Counted from the stretch's first letter, positions 24,175 to 34,015 are shown. The stretch: 62,572 bases of DNA from Bacteroidales bacterium (GCA_021740905.1 JAIOYV010000035.1:1-62572); one strand, 5' to 3'. A program made the numbers and translations. Notes: generated by a model from the sequence alone, not told the origin.

Positions 24175-27009
24175 CTATTTTTCGACTTTGATAATTCGTT
24201 GGGTATAATCGCTGTTTCCAATCATTATGTGCAAAAGGTAGATGGACGGTTCAAGAAAATCGATATCGATGTCTTTGCTGAACGTACCCACTTCTTTCGA
24301 CTGCTGCTGCAACAATTTTTGACCTTGTAAGCTGAACACCTCGATCTGAATGTCGTGAAGCCCTGTTCCACTAACCGTGATCGTGAACATATTACTGGCA
24401 GGATTTGGATGCACAGTAAGCACAAAATCAGATTCGTCGATTGGTTCGATACCCTCAATCACACTGGGCGAATATAGATTCGATTCCCACAAACCACGGC
24501 CATAAGTGGCAGCATACAATTTTTGAGCACCATATTGAATTTCAATTTCAGAAACAACCACATTGGGCAATCCTTGCGAATAGTACAACCACTTATCAGT
24601 AGTTTGCTGGATGGAATCGTTTGTGTAGAAAATGCCAATGTCGGTACCCACATAAAGGGCATGGGCTACACCATCGATGGTGCCAATTTGATAAGCGAGC
24701 GTGTTTGCGGCCACGTTGGGCAAAACCCCTGAAATATTCTCCCAATTTGCACCTGCATCGATTGAATGATAAACTTTTTCTCCAACAGTGTACCCATTAA
24801 ATGACACCCAAATATTCTCGGGATCGCTTTCGGCAATGCAAACCGACATAGCCACCAAATCGTTCACCGGCAATCCGGCTGAGATATTGTTCCAGTTCAA
24901 ACCGCCATCTTTTGTCACAAACAAAGCACCTGGCCGGCCAGCATAAATATAGTCCGGGTCGGAAGGGGCAATTTCCAATACATTCAGGGTCTTTGTGCCT
25001 GAGGAACCAGCTGTTCCAAATGTGCTGATTTTTATCCAATTGGTTCCTGAATCAGTGCTTTTCCAGACATTCTGAAAGCCTGAATAAAGAATTTCGGGAT
25101 TGTCGGGGTGCATCTTATAGGGTGTTACCCAAAAGGAAAGTTCGCCTGAATTTGAGATGGGTGTCTCCAGATCGCTTGTAAACGTTAGCCCGCCATCATC
25201 GGTACGGTTCAACCCGCCCCTCTGATTGGTCACATAAAATATATCCGGGTTCGTGTGATGAATCATTGCCTCCATACCATCGCCGCCCCATACATGCTTC
25301 CATATTCCGTTGCGGTACATAAAGGAGCCATTGTCTTGCGTTCCGCCGATAACAATATTCGGATCGTTTTTGCACAAACCCAGGCGGTAGTATTCTGAAA
25401 TATGAAGGCCGTGGCTGATATTTTCCCAGGTAGTTGGCAAACCGTAGCAACCCGGGGTCAGTTCCATCGTTATGAGGTCGAAGCAGGAAAACACCGAATC
25501 CATACTACCCAGGTTTAGGCTATTTGTTCTTGAAATGCCCCCGTCATTGGCCTGGTAATAAGTGCCACTCAATTGATTCTGTGCAGAATAATGCTGGTCG
25601 GCATGTACGCTTGGCCCTAATGCAGCAACCCAATACGACACTACATCCCAGGTTTCGCCCCCATCTATCGAACCCCACATATTAATACCACCCGAATACA
25701 GTTTATCAGGATCAGAAGGATCGACAATCAGGGTCAAATCATACGTTCCCTGCCCACCTTCGTCGGCTGGGATAAAAGGAAGGTTGAAATAGCCCCCGTC
25801 GTACCACCCCAACATATTGGCAGCTTTCGATGCCCCTGAAAAATTGCTGGTATCACGTGCTGAAACTGCAAACCAACTATCGCCAGCATCTTCTGTTTTG
25901 AATAAAGCATAAAAGCCTTCGTTTGTGCCACAGCTTAGGGCATAAAGAATAGAAGTATCAGAAGGGGCAATTGCGAGTTCAGTCCGTAAAATCTGCCCTT
26001 GCTCAGGAATAATGGTAGTCGATAAAGTATCCCAGTTTGAACCAAAATCCAAGCTTCGTAATATCTTGTTGGCACCTCCCAAATTCGGTACATACAAGCC
26101 AGTTGCAAAAAGTGTGTTGGGGTTATCAGGGTTCATATCGAGGTCGATTATCATATCGGCAAAAACTTGTATCCAAGTCAACCCGGCATCATACGATTTA
26201 TAAATTCCCGGCATCCCGGCCACCACCAATTCCAGCGAGTTGGCAGGATTGACAAATATTCTGCGCAACAATCCCAAATCGCCATCGGCCAGTTGGATAT
26301 TCATGCCAAGTGGTTCCCAATTTATGCCTCCATCAATAGTTTTGAAAATCCCCATGCCATAATGAGTGGTAAACCCGTAAGCCAACACATTCAAACCAAA
26401 ATACTCGATGTCGCCCGTTGCAAGGTAAATTATGTCAGGGTCGTTGGGGTCGACTGCAATATCAGAAATCCGGTTGAGTGGTAAATCATCGGTCAAACAA
26501 ACCCACGACTGTCCATTATCAGTAGTTTTCCAAACGCCACCCTGCGAAGCACCAATCCACAACACATTAGGGTTTGTAGGATGAAACTCAATGCAGTTTA
26601 TTCGTCCCGACCCGGTAATATTCAGCTCGTCGTTGGGCATCGGAACCTGGTTGGGAGAAAGCGAAACCCAGTTCGCATTGCCTCCATTTGTTTTAAGGGA
26701 ATGTGTATTAAAGTGATCTTGTAAACGCAACCATTCTATGTAATTTATATTTTCATCGGGCATGATCCCGGTAGGATAAACCCGGTTTTCGTAATACCAT
26801 TCCCATCGCTTGAAGCGTTTTTTTCCTCTTGCATCGACATTCGAAGGCTCTTTCTCCCATTTGTAAAAAGCTTGCTGAACATCATAAAAGTTGATTTTCC
26901 CTTCTTTGGCAGCCGGAAGATAAGGCTTATTTAAGTAGGGCTGGGCTTGAAGCAATGGGGAAATTGCAAAAGCAATAAGCAAGGTTAATACAACATGTTT
27001 TAGTTTCAT
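24175..27009 (-). CDS. T9SS-exported protein with Asp-box (sialidase/VPS10-type) propeller repeats
   Basis: The protein has 944 residues with a signal peptide (about 1-22, ends LLQAQP). At least nine Asp-box-like turns are spread through the protein (GQSWVCL, GINWEPLG, GLTWIQV, GDSWFAV, GETWDVV, GTNWIKI, GLNWNNI, GANWENI). They indicate one or two beta propellers like those of sortilin, xyloglucanase or glycosyl hydrolase-like proteins. The last 80 residues form a type A T9SS sorting domain (LTVHPNPASNMFTI, then VFSLQGQKLLQ, then QRIIKVEK), so it is exported across the outer membrane. No catalytic residues are identified. TACTTTTA at 27032-27039 is the probable -7 element. Confidence 0.9.
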   Translation of the reverse strand: MKLKHVVLTLLIAFAISPLLQAQPYLNKPYLPAAKEGKINFYDVQQAFYKWEKEPSNVDARGKKRFKRWEWYYENRVYPTGIMPDENINYIEWLRLQDHFNTHSLKTNGGNANWVSLSPNQVPMPNDELNITGSGRINCIEFHPTNPNVLWIGASQGGVWKTTDNGQSWVCLTDDLPLNRISDIAVDPNDPDIIYLATGDIEYFGLNVLAYGFTTHYGMGIFKTIDGGINWEPLGMNIQLADGDLGLLRRIFVNPANSLELVVAGMPGIYKSYDAGLTWIQVFADMIIDLDMNPDNPNTLFATGLYVPNLGGANKILRSLDFGSNWDTLSTTIIPEQGQILRTELAIAPSDTSILYALSCGTNEGFYALFKTEDAGDSWFAVSARDTSNFSGASKAANMLGWYDGGYFNLPFIPADEGGQGTYDLTLIVDPSDPDKLYSGGINMWGSIDGGETWDVVSYWVAALGPSVHADQHYSAQNQLSGTYYQANDGGISRTNSLNLGSMDSVFSCFDLITMELTPGCYGLPTTWENISHGLHISEYYRLGLCKNDPNIVIGGTQDNGSFMYRNGIWKHVWGGDGMEAMIHHTNPDIFYVTNQRGGLNRTDDGGLTFTSDLETPISNSGELSFWVTPYKMHPDNPEILYSGFQNVWKSTDSGTNWIKISTFGTAGSSGTKTLNVLEIAPSDPDYIYAGRPGALFVTKDGGLNWNNISAGLPVNDLVAMSVCIAESDPENIWVSFNGYTVGEKVYHSIDAGANWENISGVLPNVAANTLAYQIGTIDGVAHALYVGTDIGIFYTNDSIQQTTDKWLYYSQGLPNVVVSEIEIQYGAQKLYAATYGRGLWESNLYSPSVIEGIEPIDESDFVLTVHPNPASNMFTITVSGTGLHDIQIEVFSLQGQKLLQQQSKEVGTFSKDIDIDFLEPSIYLLHIMIGNSDYTQRIIKVEK

Positions 27010-27343
27010 TTCTATAGCTATTTAGAAAGAATAAAAGTAGATAAATTTATTGGATTCTGAAAATCTGGAATATAAAAAACAAAGATTTGAGGAATGCCTA
27101 TTGGACGATGCTGGTGTACCGGGGTTTGGGTTGTCGATGGTCAAAATGTTCATACATCCAGTGGTGATCGTCTTTGTGGAAGAAAAGACAAGGAACATTG
27201 TTGTTCCTCATCCAAATGTGAGAGAACAGGCTGGGATGGAGTATGTAGTGGAGATGACTGCCCCGGTTGCTAGTCTGGCAATTGCTCAGAATAGATAAAT
27301 TAATACATTTGCTCAGTTAAAGCCAATTTATTATTATTGATAA
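27010..27343. other. Intergenic region, partly GC-richer, no assured gene
   Basis: It holds the TACTTTTA element (27032-27039) of the gene to the left. A segment (about 27090-27298) is clearly less AT-rich than its surroundings and has long open frames on both strands. One plus-strand frame spans 82 codons. None of the translations is recognisable and no start context is convincing. It may be a leftover of a former gene. Confidence 0.35.
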
Positions 27344-27379
27344 TTGGTTTTAACTTTATTTATCTTAATATTAAGCTCG

Positions 27380-28582
27380 ATGAAATTGATAAAATTATTA
27401 GTTTCCTTTTTCTTATTAAATACAATTTCATACATATCATCAAGTCAAATAGAAACTAAAGTTGACTCTTTTAGTTTCTATCTAAACTCTAATTGTTCGG
27501 AAAATCCTAGAATAAGATATTGGAATGAGGAATTTACAATTTTTGATTACAATAATGGTGTCATTTTTATATATGAAAGACCTGATACAATATCAACAAT
27601 TATTAATTATAAAAGATATTCTGATTCTCTTAATCAATCTCCCGCCAAATTTGGTGTTATTTTAAAAAATGATTCAATAGGATTAATTGATTTAAATGCA
27701 ACAGAAATATCTTATTTTTCAAATGATGGAAAGTTTGGTAGTCGAATTTTTTTTGAAGAAACATCGGGTCGTTTTGGGACTTTTATTGATGCTCGTTCAC
27801 TTTTCAAATATCAAAATCAGTATTTGAAAAATCCTGTTTTTCTGCCCTTAAACATGTATCAAAATTTTCCAAATTGGTCAGGTAGATTTGGAAGAGGATA
27901 TACAAAGTATTATTCAAAAAGAAGATTAATTGGTCGTTACAATTATAATGGCAAATTAGTGGATTCCTTTGGCTATTATGATGATATATATATGAATATT
28001 AAATTTCTATCCTACATTGATGATGTTTCATTTTTTGTTGATTATCAGAATAACAGAGTTTTTGTTGGCCAGGAAGCATCTCCAATTATTCAAGTTTATG
28101 ATTTCAATGGAAAATTAATAACTAAATTTGGTGATACACCTTCAATTATTAGTGATTGGCAATATAAAAGGATTTCAAATATAAAACAGTTTCAATTTTT
28201 TGAACTAAGTTATAGAATTGAATCCCCTATTTATACAAGCATTCTCTATGAACCTTTAAATAACTTAATTTTCAGAAAATGTTTACTTCCAAGTATTGAC
28301 ACAACAAAAACAGAAATTGATGATAAAATATATAAGGAATTAAATACCTCATGTGGATTTGTTGATCCCAAAACTGTATCTAGGCAATTGATTTATTCCG
28401 ACAAGCCTATCTTATTACAAATCTATAATAGCAGTTTTGAGCTAATTAAAGAGTATCATCTGAAAGCAGAATTTTCAATTATCGGATTTGATGACAAATA
28501 TGTATATGTATCAAAGGGATATCGACCAGAAACCCATAGTATTCTGATATTAAAATATTTAACTTCAGATTTTCTTAAATGA
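27380..28582 (+). CDS. AT-rich secreted protein of unknown function, possible beta propeller
   Basis: Four hundred residues from the ATG at 27380, which gives a signal peptide (MKLIKLLVSFFLLNTISYIS). An earlier ATG at 27344 exists. The body is rich in Tyr, Phe, Ile and Asn, with repeated short strands. VYDFNGKLITKFG and FDDKYVYVSKGY resemble the blades of TolB/6-bladed propeller proteins (a DUF4221-like fold is possible). Base composition is far more AT-rich than the neighbours, which suggests recent acquisition. It is transcribed away from the T9SS gene and stands alone. Confidence 0.65.
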   Translation: MKLIKLLVSFFLLNTISYISSSQIETKVDSFSFYLNSNCSENPRIRYWNEEFTIFDYNNGVIFIYERPDTISTIINYKRYSDSLNQSPAKFGVILKNDSIGLIDLNATEISYFSNDGKFGSRIFFEETSGRFGTFIDARSLFKYQNQYLKNPVFLPLNMYQNFPNWSGRFGRGYTKYYSKRRLIGRYNYNGKLVDSFGYYDDIYMNIKFLSYIDDVSFFVDYQNNRVFVGQEASPIIQVYDFNGKLITKFGDTPSIISDWQYKRISNIKQFQFFELSYRIESPIYTSILYEPLNNLIFRKCLLPSIDTTKTEIDDKIYKELNTSCGFVDPKTVSRQLIYSDKPILLQIYNSSFELIKEYHLKAEFSIIGFDDKYVYVSKGYRPETHSILILKYLTSDFLK

Positions 28583-28709
28583 TATTCACAAACTTTCGAA
28601 ATAATAAATTAAGTTGAGTTCTCACTATCTATAATATCCTTTGATATAATTTCGCTTGGGAGCAATATCAGATTTTTATAAATAGAAAATGGGTAACTGA
28701 ATACTTCAA

Positions 28710-30221
28710 TTACTTCAAAAATATCCCATATTTGTTCATGGGCCGTTCTTTTTCGAGCCATTGAAATCCTTTTAGGAACAATTCTTCGCGGGCGGTTTGT
28801 TCGAGTGGGCGCATTACTCCTTCGGGTGAATTGTACCAGATAATCTTTTTTACGGCTCCCTCCTTTAGGAGAATGGTCATGCTGCTGGACTCGGCCTTGT
28901 TGGCACCGATAAAATCCTCTCCATCTTTTGGGAAATAGATGGTTTGGGCATTGCCGTCCACCTCAATTTTCCGTAGCTCTCCATCGCGGATATAGCCGGT
29001 CATTTTCTTGCCGTAAATCTGGTTGAACTTGGCAGTGTCTTGTTTAGTTATGATGAAAGCTGAATTTTGGATGTCGATCCGGTCGGCCTTGCCATCGCTG
29101 TTATGGACTTGGATAAATTCGGCAGTGATCTGGTTTTGCTCGTTCCAGATTATGGGCTTCTTATATAGTTTGATCAGCGAATCGCTTTCGGAATAGACAA
29201 GCGAATCGCACTTGCCCTGCATTTCGTAGCGGAAAAATTTAACATGAGAATAGGCTTTTATGAGTTTATTCCCCAATGTGTCGTTGGTCGAAAATAGAGT
29301 GTCGGCATGGAGGTAGAGCGAATCGTTGTCCTGAAATTGGATGAAGACAGCCGAGTCAGTTACAAAAGATATATCTTTATTTTGATCCATAAATGCATAA
29401 TTCCCCTTTATCCAAACATGCTGAATGGTATCTTCGATCACCACATTTTTCCATGCTGTGCCAATCCCCTTAGGTTTGTTGTAATAAAGACTATCGGCAT
29501 GGATGATGTATTCATTGCTTTGCACAATCGATTTTTTGCCAAAGCGGGCAATATCGAAGCGGGTATCATACCAGCCATTTTCGCAATAAATGTAACTTGA
29601 ATCGCTGACGATGTCGGTAGGCCCGAAAAAGTAAGCCTTCTCGGTGTCAGTATTGTATTTTAGTGTGTCGGTAAAAATGCTGTAGTCTAGGTTCACCAAC
29701 ACCACACTGTCTTTGAAATGAAATTCATCGACATCGGAATAATAAAAACCCGAATTGCTGTACAAGGTATTGGCACTGTCGACTATTGTCCCCCCATTGT
29801 AATAATGGCTCCAGTTGGTTTCGGTATTGAAATCGAGAAAATGCGTAGTCAACTGCATGTTTTTGTCGATGAGGCGGACATTCCCCCGCACCTTTCCCAT
29901 CGATGTATTACCATTGAACCGTAACGAATCACCATACAAAAAGAGGGAATCACCCTGATCTACCCTTACATTGCTGAAGGCATCGAAATAATTGGCCGTA
30001 AGATGATGGTAGGCACTGTCGCAATACATGTACACCGAATCGTGCTTGAGCTTTACATTGCCAATAAGCCTTCGCATGGTTTCACCATGCCGTTTGGTCC
30101 CTTTTAATACATCGGAATGGATAATCTGGATTTTGTTATTTTCCTGCCCCGAAACAGAGAAAAAGTAAACCAGGCCGAGGATCAGCAGGAGTATTTTTCT
30201 ATGGACGGAATAAAGTTGCAT
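28710..30221 (-). CDS. OstA-like protein of LPS transport (LptA/LptD N-domain type)
   Basis: The protein has 503 residues with a signal peptide (about 1-25, ending SVSGQ). The whole body is a run of short beta strands with recurring DS and YCDSA, DSLFLYGDSLRF, YIYCENGWYDT and YIIHADSLYYN units. This is the OstA_2 beta-jellyroll pattern of Bacteroidota proteins related to LptA and the periplasmic part of LptD. It probably bridges the periplasm in lipopolysaccharide export. It belongs to the minus-strand block of envelope genes with the SurA-type chaperones. Confidence 0.85.
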   Translation of the reverse strand: MQLYSVHRKILLLILGLVYFFSVSGQENNKIQIIHSDVLKGTKRHGETMRRLIGNVKLKHDSVYMYCDSAYHHLTANYFDAFSNVRVDQGDSLFLYGDSLRFNGNTSMGKVRGNVRLIDKNMQLTTHFLDFNTETNWSHYYNGGTIVDSANTLYSNSGFYYSDVDEFHFKDSVVLVNLDYSIFTDTLKYNTDTEKAYFFGPTDIVSDSSYIYCENGWYDTRFDIARFGKKSIVQSNEYIIHADSLYYNKPKGIGTAWKNVVIEDTIQHVWIKGNYAFMDQNKDISFVTDSAVFIQFQDNDSLYLHADTLFSTNDTLGNKLIKAYSHVKFFRYEMQGKCDSLVYSESDSLIKLYKKPIIWNEQNQITAEFIQVHNSDGKADRIDIQNSAFIITKQDTAKFNQIYGKKMTGYIRDGELRKIEVDGNAQTIYFPKDGEDFIGANKAESSSMTILLKEGAVKKIIWYNSPEGVMRPLEQTAREELFLKGFQWLEKERPMNKYGIFLK

Positions 30222-30431
30222 TATAGTTCTAAGTTATCAATTTGTTCTTAAGCTTGAATGAGATTCCTCACTGCGTTCGGAAAGACAGGGTTACCTGGTG
30301 GGGTTGGGGTTGGACAAATTTGATCGCTTTCTACCTTCTTCTACCTAATGAGATGCAAGCCTTGCGTCCCTACAAAGAACCTTGCTGCCTTAATTGCCCA
30401 ATTTCCTTCTTCCCTTACTCAACTATTCAAC

Positions 30432-31397
30432 CTATTTTAAAAGTTCCTCAATAATATTCTCCACAGTCACTCCTTCGGCTTCGGCCTTATAGTTCTTCAC
30501 TATCCTGTGGCGAAGGATGGGTTTTGCAACTGCCTGGATATCCTCAATATCGGGGGAATATTTTCCATTTAAAACGGCATGGGTTTTCGCGCCAATCACC
30601 AAATACTGGCTAGCCCGTGGCCCTGCACCCCATTGCAAATATTTGTTTACGATTTCCGGAGCCATCTCGGTGTTTGGACGGGTTTTTACAGCCAACTTAA
30701 CTGCATATTCCAGCACATTGTCGTTGATGGGAATACGGCGGATTAAATTCTGGTAATACACAATTTCTTCACCAGTAATGACATTTTCCAACTCGACTTT
30801 TCGGTTTGTAGTTGTGTTTTGAACAATGGTCAACTCATCTTTATACTTTGGATAATCGAGCCAAACGTTGAACATAAAACGGTCCAACTGGGCTTCGGGC
30901 AAAGGGTATGTCCCTTCCTGTTCGATTGGGTTTTGAGTGGCCAATACAAAAAATGGCTCCTCCAGTTTATAGTTGGTGCCGGCAGCCGTGATAGACTTTT
31001 CCTGCATGGCCTCCAATAAGGCAGCCTGGGTTTTAGGTGGTGTCCGGTTTATCTCGTCGGCCAGGATGATGTTGGCAAACAATGGCCCTTTGATGAATTT
31101 AAAATGCCGGTCTTCGTCCAGGATTTCGGTTCCGATAATATCTGATGGCATCAAATCTGGCGTAAACTGTATTCGTTTGTATCTTAATCCCAGGGTCTGG
31201 GCGATGGTATTTACCAATAAGGTTTTTGCCAATCCAGGCACGCCAACCAAAAGGCAGTGCCCCTGGCTAAAAATGGAAATCAACACCTCTTTTACGACCT
31301 GCTCCTGACCAAAGATTACTTTGCGTATTTCTGTATTTAATTTTTCGTACGCTTGCCTCAGTGAGTCAACCGCTTCTACGTCATTTTTAAAATTCAT
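30432..31397 (-). CDS. MoxR-family AAA+ ATPase
   Basis: The protein has 321 residues. Walker A GVPGLAKT lies at about 57-64 and Walker B ILADEINR at about 112-119. ATQNPIEQEGTYPLPEAQLDRF carries sensor-type residues and is diagnostic of MoxR; the C-terminal lid domain follows. MoxR ATPases act as chaperones for assembling protein complexes and usually sit beside a DUF58 protein and VWA (Bat) proteins. None of these partners is present in the flanking genes here, which is unusual. An orphaned PIN/antitoxin scar lies just upstream. Confidence 0.92.
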   Translation of the reverse strand: MNFKNDVEAVDSLRQAYEKLNTEIRKVIFGQEQVVKEVLISIFSQGHCLLVGVPGLAKTLLVNTIAQTLGLRYKRIQFTPDLMPSDIIGTEILDEDRHFKFIKGPLFANIILADEINRTPPKTQAALLEAMQEKSITAAGTNYKLEEPFFVLATQNPIEQEGTYPLPEAQLDRFMFNVWLDYPKYKDELTIVQNTTTNRKVELENVITGEEIVYYQNLIRRIPINDNVLEYAVKLAVKTRPNTEMAPEIVNKYLQWGAGPRASQYLVIGAKTHAVLNGKYSPDIEDIQAVAKPILRHRIVKNYKAEAEGVTVENIIEELLK

Positions 31398-31426
31398 GTT
31401 GTATATTATTCTTTGAGTTTAATGTT

Positions 31427-31465
31427 TCAGTTTATAACATTGGTGTCGATAAAAACATGCTTCAT
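31427..31465 (-). pseudogene. PIN-domain toxin stub (12 codons)
   Basis: The ATG overlaps the stop of the upstream antitoxin gene (ATGA). The ORF reads MKHVFIDTNVIN and then stops. This is exactly how PIN toxins begin (hydrophobic strand, then DTNV with the first catalytic Asp). The rest of the toxin gene is absent; the MoxR gene starts 29 bases further on. A deletion removed about 120 codons. Confidence 0.7.
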
Positions 31466-31710
31466 ACCAAATATTTCTGGGTAATCGATTTTGACAATTC
31501 TGTCTTATAATCAAAATCATCAGGAAGTTTTATCGATCCTTTCAACCTTTTGATTGAAGGTGAGAGTTTTATTTTAGGTTGATTATCCTGTAAGATAAGT
31601 TTCAAAAAATTCTCAATCAATTCAGATAAACCTCCTTCTTTTCCTTTGGCATAAAGTTTCGCTTTTTCAGCTATACTTTGCTCTAATGATATAGTAAGTT
31701 TCGTTTGCAT
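31462..31710 (-). CDS. DUF6364-like antitoxin, orphaned
   Basis: The protein has 82 residues. It begins MQTKLTISLEQSIAEKAKLY (ribbon-helix-helix-like start) and contains GGLSELIENFLKLIL, the pattern of the small Bacteroidota antitoxins that precede PIN toxins. Its own partner is reduced to 12 codons. The promoter -7 element TAACTTTG lies at 31728-31735. Kept intact without a toxin, it may serve as a stand-alone regulator or as protection against related toxins. Confidence 0.75.
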   Translation of the reverse strand: MQTKLTISLEQSIAEKAKLYAKGKEGGLSELIENFLKLILQDNQPKIKLSPSIKRLKGSIKLPDDFDYKTELSKSITQKYLV

Positions 31711-31727
31711 TGTGTATTATTTTATCA

Positions 31728-31735
31728 CAAAGTTA
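31728..31735 (-). promoter_or_regulatory. -7 promoter element of the orphan antitoxin (TAACTTTG)
   Basis: This exact TAnnTTTG on the minus strand lies 18 bases before the ATG. Confidence 0.55.
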
Positions 31736-31788
31736 AGTAATTATTGCGAATCCTTATGGCGTAATTTTCTTAAAGCAATGATGCTCGG

Positions 31789-33141
31789 CTACTTCACCCA
31801 ACCCTTATTCTTAAATGGGCAGTTTTTGAACGAATCGTCAATTCGGATGTAGGTATTGCTTTGCTTTTTCGCAAGCCATTCATCCACCTCTTTTTGCTTT
31901 TTATCGGCCAATGCCACTTCTTGGAGAAAGTGATAATCATCCTTTAAATTGGCCACATGCGGCTCTGTCCGGGTTTTGATCATCAATAGTTTATAGAACG
32001 ATTTTCCCCGTTGATCCTTTATTTCGATGGGCCGCGATATTTCTCCAATTTTCAGGTCTTTGATGGCATAATAGGTATAATGGTCAATTTCATCAGCCTC
32101 GAAACGGGTATTGCCCGTATTGGGATTTACCATCATCCCGCCGCTCAACTTCGACTCTTCATCAGTTGAAAAACGACGAGCTGCCTCAGTAAAGGTAAGC
32201 GTATCTAACCTCACGAGGGTAGCCACACTATCGAGAAAGTCCATGGTATTCTTTTTCTCCATCGGATCGATTTTGGGGGTCAACAGGATATGCCGCACAT
32301 TTATCCGCTCCCCTTTCCTGTCGATCAATTGGATGATATGATAGCCAAAATCAGACTCAACAATCCCCGAAACTTCGTTTGAGTCTTTTAGGTTAAAGGC
32401 TACTGCCGCAAACGAGGGTACAAGGTCGGTACGCGACACATAGCCCAATTCGCCGCCATTGTTTGCCGATCCAGGGTCTTCGGAATATAGGATTGCCAGG
32501 GTCGAAAACGAATCCCCGCTTTTTACCCGCTCAATAAACCCCTTCAAACGCTCTTTCACCTCCTGAATTTGAGTATCGGTAATTTTGGGCTTCCTCACAA
32601 TCTGTGCAATTTCCATTTCAGCATTGATAAGCGGCAGGCTGTCCTGGGGTATTTTTTTAAAATGCTTCCTGACCTCCGAAGGGGTGATCTTGATATCAGC
32701 TGTAATTTTGTCCTGCATCTTTTGTGTGAGCAACTGTTCTTTTAGCAGCTCGCGCAGGTCCGCTTTAATTTCAGGCATGGTTTTATTGAAATATTCCTCG
32801 AGTGCCGACTCCGACCCGGCCTGATTGATGATCATCCCCAACCGGGCATTTACACGTTGGTCCACATCCGATTCGGTAACTTCGATACTGTCGTGATAAG
32901 CTTGGTTTACCAGAAGTTTTTGAAAAAGGATTTCCTCGAATACTTCACATTTTAAATCGCCATAGCTGTCGTAGCCCTGGGCTATGAGTTGCAGGTATTG
33001 TTTTTCGACGTCCGATTGAAGGATGATGTTGTTGCCCACTACGGCCAGCACTTTATCAATTACTTCTTCTTGTGCCGATGCTGAAAGATGCAAAACACAA
33101 AGCAGGCTAATCAGCATGCTAATCCGGGTTATTTTATTCAT
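31789..33141 (-). CDS. SurA-like periplasmic peptidyl-prolyl isomerase
   Basis: About 450 residues. I prefer the ATG at 33141, which gives a good signal peptide (MNKITRISMLISLLCVLHLS) and overlaps the upstream stop by 8 bases; another ATG lies at 33159. A SurA N-terminal domain contains VIDKVLAVVGNNIIL and DVEKQ. Two parvulin domains follow (first starting near MEIAQIVRKPKI, second at INVRHILLTP, with GGELGYV and GYHIIQL). It escorts outer-membrane proteins through the periplasm. It is coupled to the upstream lipoprotein gene in an operon of folding factors. Confidence 0.92.
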   Translation of the reverse strand: MNKITRISMLISLLCVLHLSASAQEEVIDKVLAVVGNNIILQSDVEKQYLQLIAQGYDSYGDLKCEVFEEILFQKLLVNQAYHDSIEVTESDVDQRVNARLGMIINQAGSESALEEYFNKTMPEIKADLRELLKEQLLTQKMQDKITADIKITPSEVRKHFKKIPQDSLPLINAEMEIAQIVRKPKITDTQIQEVKERLKGFIERVKSGDSFSTLAILYSEDPGSANNGGELGYVSRTDLVPSFAAVAFNLKDSNEVSGIVESDFGYHIIQLIDRKGERINVRHILLTPKIDPMEKKNTMDFLDSVATLVRLDTLTFTEAARRFSTDEESKLSGGMMVNPNTGNTRFEADEIDHYTYYAIKDLKIGEISRPIEIKDQRGKSFYKLLMIKTRTEPHVANLKDDYHFLQEVALADKKQKEVDEWLAKKQSNTYIRIDDSFKNCPFKNKGWVK

Positions 33142-34015
33142 TCTTTTTTCTGATTTCAATATTATTATGATCCATGGCTTCGTTCATAAGGCTCTCTTCG
33201 AGGTGATGGATCAGTTTTATTTTTCGCTTATTCAAAAGGATGCTCCTAATTTCATTTTCAACAATGTTTAACGGGGCAATGTCGCTTTTTAGTTTGTAAT
33301 CGAAAATGTTAATCAGGTATATGTACTCTTCATCTCTCAATTCGATAAACCGATTGTACCTTAAAAGATTGTCAGGATTATCTGTTTCTAGGGGGATTAA
33401 TTTCGCCAGCTCATCAAAATAAATATATTGTTCTTCGGGATTGTAATACGTAATTGCACTTTCCTGGCAATAGGCTGCGATCTCTTCCTGCTTATCGTCG
33501 AAGTGGTACCTGAACCATGTTCGGAACGAAAAAAAATCGGAGCTTTCGAGAGGCAAAATTACGTAGGCGCAATTCAACACTGGTTTTTCAAGATGAAATT
33601 CCGGTTTAAATCCGTCGTAATAGGATTTTAAATCCTGGCTTGTTACAACTGTATCAAGTTCCTTATTGATATACTCCTGTTCGTATTTAAAAATAAGAAG
33701 TGATGACCGATACTCCTCCAGTTCAAGGGTCAGGTCTTTTTGTTCGGGAGCGAGGTATTGTTCGGCCTTTTGCAATTTTAGATTGTGAAGCACCCACTTG
33801 TTGATAAGCCCGGCCATGATTTTTGCACTGTCTTCCTTACCTATATTCTCAGGCACAAAGTCTTTCACATCGTCCCAATAGAGTACATTGTCGCTTACCT
33901 GCGCCACAATTTCCCTTTGATCCTCCATGGCTGCTTCCTTGCATCCGGTTAAGGCAAGAAGGAAGCCGAGAAGAAGAGAAATTCCTAATATATTACGGAT
34001 AGGTTTGTTCTGCAT
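33134..34015 (-). CDS. Lipoprotein related to PpiC/SurA chaperones
   Basis: The protein has 293 residues with a lipoprotein signal (GFLLALTGCKEAA, Cys at about 25). A SurA_N-like helical region follows (QVSDNVLYWDDVKDF, then AGLINKWVLHNLKLQKAEQYL). The C-terminal part has no clear parvulin catalytic motif, so it may be a chaperone without isomerase activity. It overlaps surA downstream. Its own start overlaps the end of the inserted toxin gene upstream, so its original promoter or coupling may have been altered. Confidence 0.75.
   Translation of the reverse strand: MQNKPIRNILGISLLLGFLLALTGCKEAAMEDQREIVAQVSDNVLYWDDVKDFVPENIGKEDSAKIMAGLINKWVLHNLKLQKAEQYLAPEQKDLTLELEEYRSSLLIFKYEQEYINKELDTVVTSQDLKSYYDGFKPEFHLEKPVLNCAYVILPLESSDFFSFRTWFRYHFDDKQEEIAAYCQESAITYYNPEEQYIYFDELAKLIPLETDNPDNLLRYNRFIELRDEEYIYLINIFDYKLKSDIAPLNIVENEIRSILLNKRKIKLIHHLEESLMNEAMDHNNIEIRKKNE

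Noticed and set aside
27050-27298. An 82-codon plus-strand open frame in a GC-richer patch
   Set aside because: No resemblance to a known family and other frames are also open there; kept only as an intergenic remark.
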